Assembly: GCA_964371555.1 (NCBI GenBank)
Contig: CAYJMQ010000010.1
Coordinates: 1-47,214, forward strand
Direction: 5' to 3'
Length of the DNA: 47,214 nt
Source: CAYJMQ01 sp964371555
GTDB taxonomy: Bacteria; Bdellovibrionota; JACOXK01; 2-02-FULL-40-11
How positions within the stretch are numbered: position 1 is the stretch's first letter; each line of letters starts with the position of its first letter. The notes beneath the pieces were generated by a model. The model ran no database searches. It was not told where the DNA came from and was given only the letters and a program-made list of their open reading frames with translations. This document shows, one piece after another, positions 15,551-22,838 of the stretch. The position numbers and the translations under genes are program-made.

Positions 15551-16606
15551 TTTTTTCTTATAGCTGTCGGGATAGAGAAACCAAAGCGTTGCGGAGATGG
15601 TGCTCAGGAGCGAATTTCCATCCTGTGGTGTGAAGCAGAATCCGACAATTTCCCGTCCCCCGTTGATCACCTCAATGGTCGGAAGACAGGCAACGGTTTG
15701 GGTGAGAAGCCGTCCGTAATATCCATGATCGCGCCCAAATGAAAAAATCTGGTTTGCCAGACGCTTGTACGTAATGCTGACCTCCGGATTTTCGACAAGG
15801 CGGCTCGTGACCTCTTCTTTGGAAATCTTATTCTTCAGTCGCAAATTAAACCAGAGTGAGTGCATATACTGGGTGTTGAGTTTCATGGCCGAGGAATAGA
15901 GATTAAAGTCGTATCCCAATGTTTTAAACAGGTGATAGGCATCGCGGGCATGGTGTGTGCCGAATTTTTCATCTGAGTGTCTGCCAGCCTGAGGGGCCGC
16001 GATGAAAGCTCCCTCTTGGCTGATGTCGTTTGCGCGCCGCATCAGCACAAATCGCCCCTCTTTTAGATTCGTGACTTTTCCATCGGGCGAAGAAGCCAAA
16101 GTTTTGATAACCACTGCCAGATTGTGGGTGTTGCAGCTCACAACCTGAATAAACTGGTCGTCATTTTTCTCCAGCGCCTCGTCATTAATCCCCTTGGCGT
16201 ACATCTTTCCGAAACCAAATTCAGAGCCTTGCGCGATAAACCCAAGTTTGGAGGTTCTGAATTTGTCGTAGTAAGTCTGTTTATTCTGGTGTCCTATCCC
16301 CTGGGGGGTGCAATCGATAATAATAGAGGCCTGTTCAATGGCTTCCAATGTTTCGTAAGAGGGTTTATGATAGCCAAGTCGTTCAAATTCCTCTCTTTTT
16401 CCTTTGTCACAGCAAAATTTTGCGCCTCGTTCAATCAGACAATTGATTTTCGCGCGATCTTCTAAAAGAGGTGTTTTTTTATGGAAGGTAACCTCATCGA
16501 TGCCAAGCTTATCTTTGAGCTCAGCCAAAAGACCAATGGTCGGCTCTCCAATCGTTCCCGTTCCCACCACATGGACAATTTTATATTTTCCGCCGTCTTT
16601 TCCCAC
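15512..16606 (-). CDS. Archaeal-type (type II) glyceraldehyde-3-phosphate dehydrogenase-like protein
   Basis: The 364-residue protein starts at GTG 16606, with AGGA upstream. It has a nucleotide-binding Rossmann motif VVGTGTIGEP (residues 13-22). ASIIIDCTPQGIGHQNK corresponds to the IDCTPEGIG block of archaeal GAPDH. VVSCNTHNL provides the candidate catalytic cysteine (158) at the place of the archaeal SCNTTGL motif. Ordinary bacterial GAPDH has a different SCTTNCLAP motif, which is absent. Archaeal type II enzymes use NADP or NAD in glycolysis or gluconeogenesis. The divergence leaves room for a different aldehyde substrate. It lies downstream of a small unknown gene and converges with the pseudouridine synthase gene, overlapping it by 39 bp. 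Confidence 0.72.
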   Translation of the reverse strand: MGKDGGKYKIVHVVGTGTIGEPTIGLLAELKDKLGIDEVTFHKKTPLLEDRAKINCLIERGAKFCCDKGKREEFERLGYHKPSYETLEAIEQASIIIDCTPQGIGHQNKQTYYDKFRTSKLGFIAQGSEFGFGKMYAKGINDEALEKNDDQFIQVVSCNTHNLAVVIKTLASSPDGKVTNLKEGRFVLMRRANDISQEGAFIAAPQAGRHSDEKFGTHHARDAYHLFKTLGYDFNLYSSAMKLNTQYMHSLWFNLRLKNKISKEEVTSRLVENPEVSITYKRLANQIFSFGRDHGYYGRLLTQTVACLPTIEVINGGREIVGFCFTPQDGNSLLSTISATLWFLYPDSYKKKLEFLKPYCHQEV

Positions 16607-16662
16607 ATCTTTTCCTATGACGTGGGAATTTAAGCTATTGAAAATAAAAAGTCAACGGGGCT

Positions 16663-16977
16663 TTAAGCCGCTAATTTGAAATATCGGTCGCGCGCGAGGA
16701 GTTTTTCAAGCCGACTGACGCGGCCGCTGTTTTGAAAATCTTTGATGTTTAAGCAGCCATGAATTCGCTTGATAAACATATCGTAAACCTCGTCCGCGAG
16801 ATCCTTCATAAGCGTCTGGATTCTCTTTTCGGCAATAATGACCTCGTTTTTTTTCAGATACTCGATATATTCATTCACGATCGCCGCGATGAAAAGATCG
16901 AGATCCTCGTGCGGGAAGTCATAGAGATATTTTTCAAAGATGATGTAGAGCGGGTCTACGTATTTTGCGTCTTTCAT
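16663..16977 (-). CDS. Small helical protein of unknown function
   Basis: This 104-residue protein is not recognised. It is rich in Leu, Ile, Asp, Glu and Lys and should be mostly alpha-helical; no signal peptide or membrane segment is seen. It has one cysteine (HGCLNIKDF). An AAGGAG-like stretch lies about 16 bases before the ATG, further than usual. It precedes the GAPDH-like gene by 56 bp on the same strand and is divergent from the small ORF at 17010, with a 32-bp gap. Codon use resembles its neighbours, so it looks like a real gene. Confidence 0.6.
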   Translation of the reverse strand: MKDAKYVDPLYIIFEKYLYDFPHEDLDLFIAAIVNEYIEYLKKNEVIIAEKRIQTLMKDLADEVYDMFIKRIHGCLNIKDFQNSGRVSRLEKLLARDRYFKLAA

Positions 16978-17009
16978 GAGATTTTTAAAGCATCTCCTTT
17001 ACCACTCAC

Positions 17010-17153
17010 GTGCCACTGATCACATATGATTTTTCGGATGATGCCAAAAAAACTTTAATAGAAACTTTAAAAAAGAAAATTTGGCGTCGAAACATTCGTA
17101 TCTTTGGCGATCAAGAAACCGTGGTAAGAATCCGATATGAATATGAATCATGA
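17010..17153 (+). CDS. Small unknown ORF coupled to the DHH phosphoesterase gene
   Basis: A 47-residue frame begins at GTG 17010; an in-frame stop lies eight codons upstream. It ends at TGA 17151-17153, overlapping the next ATG (17150) as ATGA. The product starts MPLITYDFSDDAKKTLIETL and continues with a basic KKKIWRR segment, then alternating IRIFGDQETVVRIRYEYE, which suggests a helix followed by two beta-strands. The overlap style equals that of true operon members here, and the composition looks protein-like. The family is not recognised and no good ribosome site is visible. It may be a small nucleic-acid-binding partner of the DHH protein. Confidence 0.5.
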   Translation: MPLITYDFSDDAKKTLIETLKKKIWRRNIRIFGDQETVVRIRYEYES

Positions 17154-18184
17154 AAGAGGATTTATCCAAAAAATCGTCTGCGGCATCCAAAGAGAATTTG
17201 TTATTCGATAAGTTGAGTCAGATTATCCGGTCAAACCATCGATTTATTATCACCACTCATGAGATCCCGGATGGCGACGGACTTGGAGGGGAGATCGCGC
17301 TGGCGAGTTATTTAAAGGCGATCGGTAAAGAATGTCATATTATAAATTCTGATCCGACACCGGAGAAGTTTAGCCTCGTTGACCCGGATTCGGAAGTTCA
17401 AGTGTGGAGTTACAAAGGAATGCTCCCAAAAGCTGACGTTATTTTTGCTCTCGATGTCAATGAGCTCAAAAGAGTGGGGGGGCTTTATTCTCAATTAGAG
17501 AAGCTCAAAGCGCGGGTTGTTTATATCGACCATCATATCTCCGATGAAGAGCTTAGAGGCGAACATATCATTGATCATGAGATTTCATCGATGGGGGAAT
17601 TGTTCTTCCGGTTTTTTCGATACGTTCAGGCGGAGATCAACTTTAAAATGGCGCTTGCGATGTACGTTTCGATTTTTCTCGACACACACCGGTTTAGGCA
17701 CAGACGAACGACGGCGCTATCGCATGCAATCGCCGCCGCGCTTGTCGATCTGGGGGTGAATCCCGCGATGGTTCATCAAAAGGTGCATCAGACCCGCTCT
17801 CTGAATGAGATGCATCTTTTGGGCGAGGTTCTCAAGGGGGTTGAGACAACCAAAGATGGAAAGATCGCCTGGGTCAGGGTCCCTCTGGAAATGCAAAAAA
17901 AATTCAATTCTTCCCCTGAAGAATCGCAAGGCTTTGTCGATCATCTTCTGAATCTAAAGGATGTCGAAATCGCTGTCTTATTTCGTGAAGAAGCCAAAGA
18001 CCGCGTCCGTGTCAGCTTTCGCTCCAAAGGCAACATCGAAATCTATCCCCTCGTCAAAAAGCTCGGGGGGGGCGGACACGCGTATGAGGCGGGGGTGATG
18101 CTCACAGACAGTATCGAGCATGCGGTCGAACAGGTGCTGAAACAAATTGAGTATTTAACCCGTGAATCTCTAATAATCTTTTAA
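17150..18184 (+). CDS. nrnA: NrnA-like DHH/DHHA1 phosphoesterase (oligoribonuclease / pAp phosphatase)
   Basis: The 344-residue protein has the DHH-family motifs in order: THEIPDGDGLGG (His37, Asp41, Asp43), FALDVNEL, VYIDHHISD and IFLDTHRFRH. The C-terminal DHHA1 glycine motif is GGGGHAYEAG. This is the layout of NrnA, which degrades short RNA oligonucleotides (nanoRNA) and often removes phosphate from 3',5'-pAp, using Mn2+. The start overlaps the small ORF at 17010-17153. A run of charged residues precedes the domain. The assignment to DHH/DHHA1 is firm and the exact substrate is inferred. Confidence 0.88.
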   Translation: MKEDLSKKSSAASKENLLFDKLSQIIRSNHRFIITTHEIPDGDGLGGEIALASYLKAIGKECHIINSDPTPEKFSLVDPDSEVQVWSYKGMLPKADVIFALDVNELKRVGGLYSQLEKLKARVVYIDHHISDEELRGEHIIDHEISSMGELFFRFFRYVQAEINFKMALAMYVSIFLDTHRFRHRRTTALSHAIAAALVDLGVNPAMVHQKVHQTRSLNEMHLLGEVLKGVETTKDGKIAWVRVPLEMQKKFNSSPEESQGFVDHLLNLKDVEIAVLFREEAKDRVRVSFRSKGNIEIYPLVKKLGGGGHAYEAGVMLTDSIEHAVEQVLKQIEYLTRESLIIF

Positions 18185-18250
18185 CTTTTAATGACTCATA
18201 AAGTTGCCGCTTTCCTTGACATCTCTCTGCCTCTGGCTACCATTGAAGAT

Positions 18251-18940
18251 ATGGGACGTTGGCTCGTTTTTTCCATTCTTTTCTTGATATCTGTCTCATT
18301 CTTTTTAATGCCTGTGTATGCGCAAAAGAAGGGCTCTGGAACTTCTGCCACACCTGCTACAGAGGAAGAAGAGCAAGACGTAGAGGAGCTTGAGGCGCTG
18401 ATTGAGGGGCGTACTCCAGCAAAGAAAGAGGCTGAGACGGCTGCTGAGGGTGAAGCTAAGGGCGCCGAGGACTCTGCGGGCGGCGGCCCTGCGGGCGGCG
18501 GTTCTTTCTATAAGTCTTTTGGCAACGACATGTCGATTCGGGGGGATGGGAAATATTTCTACATCAAGGCTAAAGACACCGTCATTACCGTCGATGCCTC
18601 CGGGCATGTCCAGATCGAAGCGGCAGATAATATCCTCATGAAGTCTAAAAGATCTATTACCCTTCAGGCGGATGAAAATATTAATCTTATTTCCGGGGAG
18701 GGAGTTGTTCAGTCGAAACTCGATCAGAAAAAATTGAGCGAGGAAAAAGAAGTTTTCAAAGAATCTAAAGAACCATCAAAAGAGCCGGCCGCCCAACTCC
18801 CCCCTAAGGCTGAAGCGGGAGATGAGGAGTCAGCCGAAATTGAAAAAAAGAAGGTTCAGGAGCCTTCTACAGCGCCTGAGACTGAAGAAAGTGAATCTCT
18901 TGAAGAGAGTGAAACTGAATCGGGTTCCGAAAACGAATAA
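18251..18940 (+). CDS. Secreted acidic protein with VgrG/gp5-like beta-helix stretch
   Basis: ATG 18251 is chosen because it begins a good signal peptide (GRWLVFSILFLISVSFFL, cleavage near VYAQ); an upstream ATG at 18191 would bury it. The product is 229 residues. After a low-complexity Glu/Ala/Gly region lies a block of about 60 residues (from FYKSFGNDMSIRGDG to INLISGEG). It has short strands at regular spacing, such as TVITVDASGHVQIEAADNIL, like the C-terminal triple beta-helix of VgrG and phage gp5 spikes. The tail is very rich in Glu, Lys, Pro and Ser. No function is known. Its last 85 bp overlap the convergent Cys-cluster gene. Confidence 0.6.
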   Translation: MGRWLVFSILFLISVSFFLMPVYAQKKGSGTSATPATEEEEQDVEELEALIEGRTPAKKEAETAAEGEAKGAEDSAGGGPAGGGSFYKSFGNDMSIRGDGKYFYIKAKDTVITVDASGHVQIEAADNILMKSKRSITLQADENINLISGEGVVQSKLDQKKLSEEKEVFKESKEPSKEPAAQLPPKAEAGDEESAEIEKKKVQEPSTAPETEESESLEESETESGSENE

Positions 18941-19254
18941 CCACATCTTTTGGTCGGATAGACCAAATTTCTTTCCACAATATCTTCTTCTGTCAGCGGA
19001 AAGAGTTGGCAGACAAGCGGCTTATGGGGATGTATTTTGCAGAGCCTGTTTTTGGCATCGAAAGCAGGACAGCCAAAACCGAGCTCACAGCAAGCCCCCG
19101 TCATCTGACAACCAGCCTTCCTTTTTGGCAAAAGAACCTCCTCCACATATTTCCTTCTAAAATAAACAAACCACCAGCGCCGGATTTTCCCACGCATAAG
19201 ACGGCGGTTGAGCCGCGTCGGAATGGCTGTCATTTTCAAAAGTTCCCATAACAT
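18856..19254 (-). CDS. YkgJ-like cysteine-cluster (zinc/iron-chelating) protein
   Basis: From ATG 19254 the protein is 132 residues; ATG 19233 is an alternative. It has a basic N-terminus (TRLNRRLMRGKIRR). The cysteine pattern GACCELGFGCPAF, RLCKIHPHKPLVCQLFPL and KRCGYSF is typical of the YkgJ/UPF0153 CxxxCxxC cluster family thought to bind zinc or iron-sulphur. Biochemical role is unknown. The final 25 or so residues (Ser-rich) are encoded on the opposite strand of the acidic tail of the preceding gene, so this tail is probably not conserved. Confidence 0.7.
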   Translation of the reverse strand: MLWELLKMTAIPTRLNRRLMRGKIRRWWFVYFRRKYVEEVLLPKRKAGCQMTGACCELGFGCPAFDAKNRLCKIHPHKPLVCQLFPLTEEDIVERNLVYPTKRCGYSFSEPDSVSLSSRDSLSSVSGAVEGS

Positions 19255-19364
19255 TGGGAAAGAATAAATAATGATGTGATTTAGTTTTAAGTTTAGTTTC
19301 AAGCTGAGCACTATAAAATTTTTGACGCGATTTGCCAAGCCCCCCCTTGAACTCGATTGCCCTG

Positions 19365-19393
19365 TTGACATTAAAAAATGATTTTGTTACTAA
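19365..19393 (+). promoter_or_regulatory. Candidate promoter of the tandem zinc-knuckle gene
   Basis: TTGACA (19365-19370), a 17-bp spacer and TACTAA (19388-19393) precede the gene. The predicted transcription start, near 19400, is about five bases before ATG 19405, again leaving almost no leader. Confidence 0.5.
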
Positions 19394-19404
19394 CGCACGA
19401 TTAG

Positions 19405-19719
19405 ATGATGCCAACAACAAACGAACGTAAATGCAAAATAGAAGGATGCAAAGGGGAATACCGCGCCAAGGGTTACTGCACACGCCATTACAGAAAATGG
19501 CGGCAGGGAGAATACGGCAGCGCCCGATACAAGATTTGCACTGAAGAAAACTGCCCAAAACCACGTTTTAAGGGGAGTCTTTGCGAAACACACTACAACG
19601 CTTTGGCAGAAGCCAAAGGCAAAAAAACCAAGGCAGTCCCTGCGGAAGGCGCGCCTCAGGAGGGCGCTCCTCCGGAAGGTACCTCCGGCCCGCAGACAGT
19701 TCCACCTGCCCAAAAATGA
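19405..19719 (+). CDS. Small protein with two tandem C-x4-C-x9-C-x2-H-Y zinc knuckles
   Basis: The 104-residue protein contains two exact copies of one spacing pattern. The first is CKIEGC...GYCTRHY and the second CTEENC...SLCETHY; both are C-x4-C-x9-C-x2-H-Y. The first is followed by RKWRQGEYG, as in zinc-binding modules found at the ends of phage HNH-type and other DNA-associated proteins (C..C...RGxCxxHYxRW). Such a module likely binds one zinc ion each. The C-terminal 35 residues are rich in Pro, Ala, Gly and Glu, with PAEGAPQEGAPPEG repeats. A nucleic-acid or protein-binding role is inferred. It stands alone between the Cys-cluster gene and the ABC operon; the two start ATGs at 19405 and 19408 are equivalent. 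Confidence 0.65.
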   Translation: MMPTTNERKCKIEGCKGEYRAKGYCTRHYRKWRQGEYGSARYKICTEENCPKPRFKGSLCETHYNALAEAKGKKTKAVPAEGAPQEGAPPEGTSGPQTVPPAQK

Positions 19720-19738
19720 TTAAACAGGTGAGAGTCCC

Positions 19739-20692
19739 ATGATTGAAGTTCGGAATTTGACGAAGCAATATGGTCAGATTAAGGCAGTTGATCAGATTTC
19801 ATTCGACGTCAATAAGGGTGAGATCATCGGTTTTTTAGGGCCCAATGGCGCCGGAAAAACAACGACAATGCGAATTCTCACCTGCTTTATGCCAGCAACA
19901 TCCGGAACGGCAAAGATTGCCGGGTTTGATGTCTTTGAAGAGCCTCTCGAAGTGAAAAAAAGGGTTGGCTATTTGCCAGAAATCCCGCCACTCTATTCTG
20001 AAATGACGGTACAATCTTATCTCGATTATGTGGCAACGATCAAGGCAGTTCCGTCTGAAAAGAGAAGGCAGGCAGTTTCTCATGTTATTGACAGATGCTC
20101 CTTGGGCTCTGTTAAAAACAGATTGATCGGCCATCTCTCCAAAGGTTTTCGTCAGCGTGTCGGGCTTGCTCAGGCCCTCGTTCATAACCCCCAAATTTTG
20201 ATTTTGGATGAGCCGACCATTGGTCTCGACCCAAAACAGATTATCGAAATCCGCAAACTCATCAAGGAGCTCTCCGGAGATCACACCGTGATTTTAAGCA
20301 CCCATATTCTTCCCGAAGTCACACAGCTCTGTCAGCGGATTATCATTCTCAATCAGGGGAAAATTGTAGCGATCGATACCTACGATCAGCTTGCGGCCGA
20401 TCTTCGGAAAACAAATAAAATTGAATTGAAATTGCGCCTGATATTCTCGAAGACCGATTCAGCGGTTGAAAAAATTAAATCGATACCAGATGTCCTGAAT
20501 GTTGCGATTGTCAATCGTGATCAGGGAATTCTTCGCGTAGAATGTAATCTCAATGACAGGGTTCGGGAAGAAATCGCGAAGGCTGTTGTGCAGGGGGGGC
20601 ATGGGCTTCTTGAGATGAGGCTGATCGACTATAGCCTTGAAGAGGTCTTTCTGAAACTGACGACTCAGGAAGAAGGAGGCGCTCGTGCGTAA
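19739..20692 (+). CDS. gldA: ABC transporter ATP-binding protein (GldA-like)
   Basis: The 317-residue ATPase has Walker A GPNGAGKTT, a Q-loop region GYLPEIPPLY, the signature LSKGFRQRVGLAQAL, Walker B LILDEPTIGLDP and an H-loop STHILPE. The C-terminal extension of about 100 residues matches the ABC-2/GldA subgroup (DUF4162-like). It should energise the GldF-like permease encoded next. Together with a GldG-like and a DUF4340 protein the set forms a transport system first described for gliding motility in Bacteroidetes but widespread outside it; its substrate is unknown. The next gene starts inside its last codons. Confidence 0.9.
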   Translation: MIEVRNLTKQYGQIKAVDQISFDVNKGEIIGFLGPNGAGKTTTMRILTCFMPATSGTAKIAGFDVFEEPLEVKKRVGYLPEIPPLYSEMTVQSYLDYVATIKAVPSEKRRQAVSHVIDRCSLGSVKNRLIGHLSKGFRQRVGLAQALVHNPQILILDEPTIGLDPKQIIEIRKLIKELSGDHTVILSTHILPEVTQLCQRIIILNQGKIVAIDTYDQLAADLRKTNKIELKLRLIFSKTDSAVEKIKSIPDVLNVAIVNRDQGILRVECNLNDRVREEIAKAVVQGGHGLLEMRLIDYSLEEVFLKLTTQEEGGARA

Positions 20693-21449
20693 TGTGATTG
20701 CCATAGCGAAAAAGGATTTCAAAAATTATTTCATTACGCCGGTGGGGTATCTCGTGCTGACCATTTTTTCCGGCATCATGGGATGGATGTTTTGTTCTGC
20801 CGTTTTTGATTTCCTGAGACGCTCCCAGGCTTATGCGCAATTTGGCGGGATGTCACAGATGAATATCAATACGATGATTGTTCAGCCGATGCTTGGAAAT
20901 ATGGCGATTGTTTTTTTATTTATTGTCTCGCTCATTACCATGCGTCTCATCGCCGAAGAAAGAAAAATGAATACGCTTGAACTGCTTTTAACCTCCCCGG
21001 TTCGCTCTTATGAAATTGTATTTGGAAAGTTTCTTTCATGCTTTTCATTTTTTGTCTTAATGCTTTCGATTACATGGGTTTACATGCTAACGCTTGCCGT
21101 TTTTGGAGAGCCCGATTTCAAACAAATCGCGGCAGGCTATCTTGGGGTTTTGCTGCTCGGGGCTTCGTTTCTTTCATTTGGTCTTTTCATATCTTCAAGA
21201 ACCGAGAATCAGATTACAGCCGGGGCTTTGACATTTGGGCTGTTTCTTTTCTTTTGGGTGATCAGCTGGATTTTGAGTCCGTCAGACTCCATTGGCGGCC
21301 AGTTCATTTCCTACGTTTCGATCATCGATCATCTGGCAAATTTTATCCGGGGACTGATTGATACAAGAGATGTGGTTTACTATGTCAGTCTGATTTTCTT
21401 TGGATTGTTTCTGACCCATCAGACAATCGAATCACAACGGTGGAGATAA
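20685..21449 (+). CDS. gldF: ABC-2 type permease (GldF-like)
   Basis: The 254-residue integral membrane protein has about six membrane segments. It begins with the ABC-2 permease pattern RNVIAIAKKDFKNYFITPVGY and contains the cytoplasmic loop AEERKMNTLELLLTSPVRSYEIVFGKF, which is characteristic of this family and contacts the ATPase. The start is GTG 20685, overlapping the gldA stop by 8 bp. With the ATPase it would form an exporter or an ATP-driven membrane machine. GldF-type permeases lack a recognised substrate. Confidence 0.9.
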   Translation: MRNVIAIAKKDFKNYFITPVGYLVLTIFSGIMGWMFCSAVFDFLRRSQAYAQFGGMSQMNINTMIVQPMLGNMAIVFLFIVSLITMRLIAEERKMNTLELLLTSPVRSYEIVFGKFLSCFSFFVLMLSITWVYMLTLAVFGEPDFKQIAAGYLGVLLLGASFLSFGLFISSRTENQITAGALTFGLFLFFWVISWILSPSDSIGGQFISYVSIIDHLANFIRGLIDTRDVVYYVSLIFFGLFLTHQTIESQRWR

Positions 21450-21452
21450 GAA

Positions 21453-22838
21453 GTGAAACGATCAACGATTTATAGTTTGAACGCGCTGACATTGTCCCTC
21501 ATTGTTTTGGGCATTTTCGCGGTGATTAATTTTGTTGGCTACCGTCACTTCAAGCGCTTCGATTTTACAAAACAGAAATCATTTTCGCTGGCGCCGCAGT
21601 CGATTCAGGTGGTTAAGGCCTTAAAAGATGAGGTTCGGATCGTTGGCTTTTACGAGGCCAAAGAAAAAGCGATGTTTGATGAGCTGCTCAATAAATACAA
21701 ATATCATTCAAATAAAATCGTCATCCAGTTTTATGATCCCGATAAAGATAAAGGGGCTGCCAAAAAATATAATATTAAAAAATACCGCACCGTTGTTATT
21801 GAAAAGGGGAAGAGAGAGACGCGTGTTGAAGATGTGACTGGTGAAAATGGGGAAGAAAAAATCACGAACGCGATTATAAAAGCCGGAAGGGAGGCGACAC
21901 CCGTTATTTATTTTCTTAAAGGGCATGGTGAGAAAGATATCCATGACCAGGACCGTGAAGGATATTCGGTGGCCGGGGAGGAACTTAAAGATGAGGGGTA
22001 TGAAGTGAAAAGCCTCTCTCTTTTAGAGAGCGCAAAAGTTCCGTCAGATTCCCGGGCGCTCATTATCGCAGGACCCGAGAAGCCGTTTCATCCGAAAGAA
22101 TTGGAGCTGATTTCGGATTATTTTAAAAACGGGGGGCGCGGAATGATTCTTCTCGACCCGACAGATCGTCCACACCGACCGGCGACGGGAATTGAGACCT
22201 TTCTTTCAAAAGTGGGTATCCGCGCTGAGAATGAAACGATTGTCGATCCGATTTCTACGATATTCGGCCAGAGCGCTGCGACACCGGTCGTCTCTGAATA
22301 CACGGGTCACGATGTTGTGCGGGGTTTGAAAGAGGCGTCTTTTTACCCGTTGGCAAGGCATTTTACGATACTGCCAGCGCTTCCCAATAAAAATCTCAAG
22401 GTTGAAGCCGTTGCAAAAACCACCCCCAACAGCTGGGCTGAAGCGGGGGGCTTAAAAGAAGGAAAGGTCAAATATGATGAGGGGAAGGATCGAAAGGGGC
22501 CTCTCAATCTGGTCGTGGCCGTCTCCGGAAAATGGCAAGGGGGAAAAGATGATGAAAAAGAAACCCGGCTTCTTGTTTTTGGCGACTCTGATTTTTCAAA
22601 CAATAGTTCGTTTGAATTTGCCGGCAATGGGAATTTCTTTTTGAACGCCGCTGCCTGGCTTGTGGGGGATGAATCGTTGATTTCAATCCGTCCGCCAAAA
22701 ATTGCCGGCGCATCCGGAAAATTGATAATGACCCCCCGACAGGTTCAGGTTCTTTTTATGCTCTCGGTTGTGGTGGTTCCATTTGTGATTGTAGGGGCTG
22801 GAATTGTGGTGTGGTTGCGGAGGCGAAGACTTGCATGA
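21453..22838 (+). CDS. gldG: GldG-like ABC transport auxiliary protein
   Basis: The 461-residue protein has one membrane segment at each end (LSLIVLGIFAVINFVGY near residue 15 and VVVVPFVIVGAGIVVWL near 440). Between them is a large periplasmic domain of the GldG/DUF4350-related ABC_transp_aux family. Blocks typical of the family are FSLAPQSIQVVKAL, YFLKGHGEKDI, ALIIAGPEKPF, GRGMILLDP and LLVFGDSDFSNN. It lies 3 bp after gldF and overlaps the DUF4340 gene as ATGA. The periplasmic domain presumably senses or handles the unknown substrate. Confidence 0.87.
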   Translation: MKRSTIYSLNALTLSLIVLGIFAVINFVGYRHFKRFDFTKQKSFSLAPQSIQVVKALKDEVRIVGFYEAKEKAMFDELLNKYKYHSNKIVIQFYDPDKDKGAAKKYNIKKYRTVVIEKGKRETRVEDVTGENGEEKITNAIIKAGREATPVIYFLKGHGEKDIHDQDREGYSVAGEELKDEGYEVKSLSLLESAKVPSDSRALIIAGPEKPFHPKELELISDYFKNGGRGMILLDPTDRPHRPATGIETFLSKVGIRAENETIVDPISTIFGQSAATPVVSEYTGHDVVRGLKEASFYPLARHFTILPALPNKNLKVEAVAKTTPNSWAEAGGLKEGKVKYDEGKDRKGPLNLVVAVSGKWQGGKDDEKETRLLVFGDSDFSNNSSFEFAGNGNFFLNAAAWLVGDESLISIRPPKIAGASGKLIMTPRQVQVLFMLSVVVVPFVIVGAGIVVWLRRRRLA

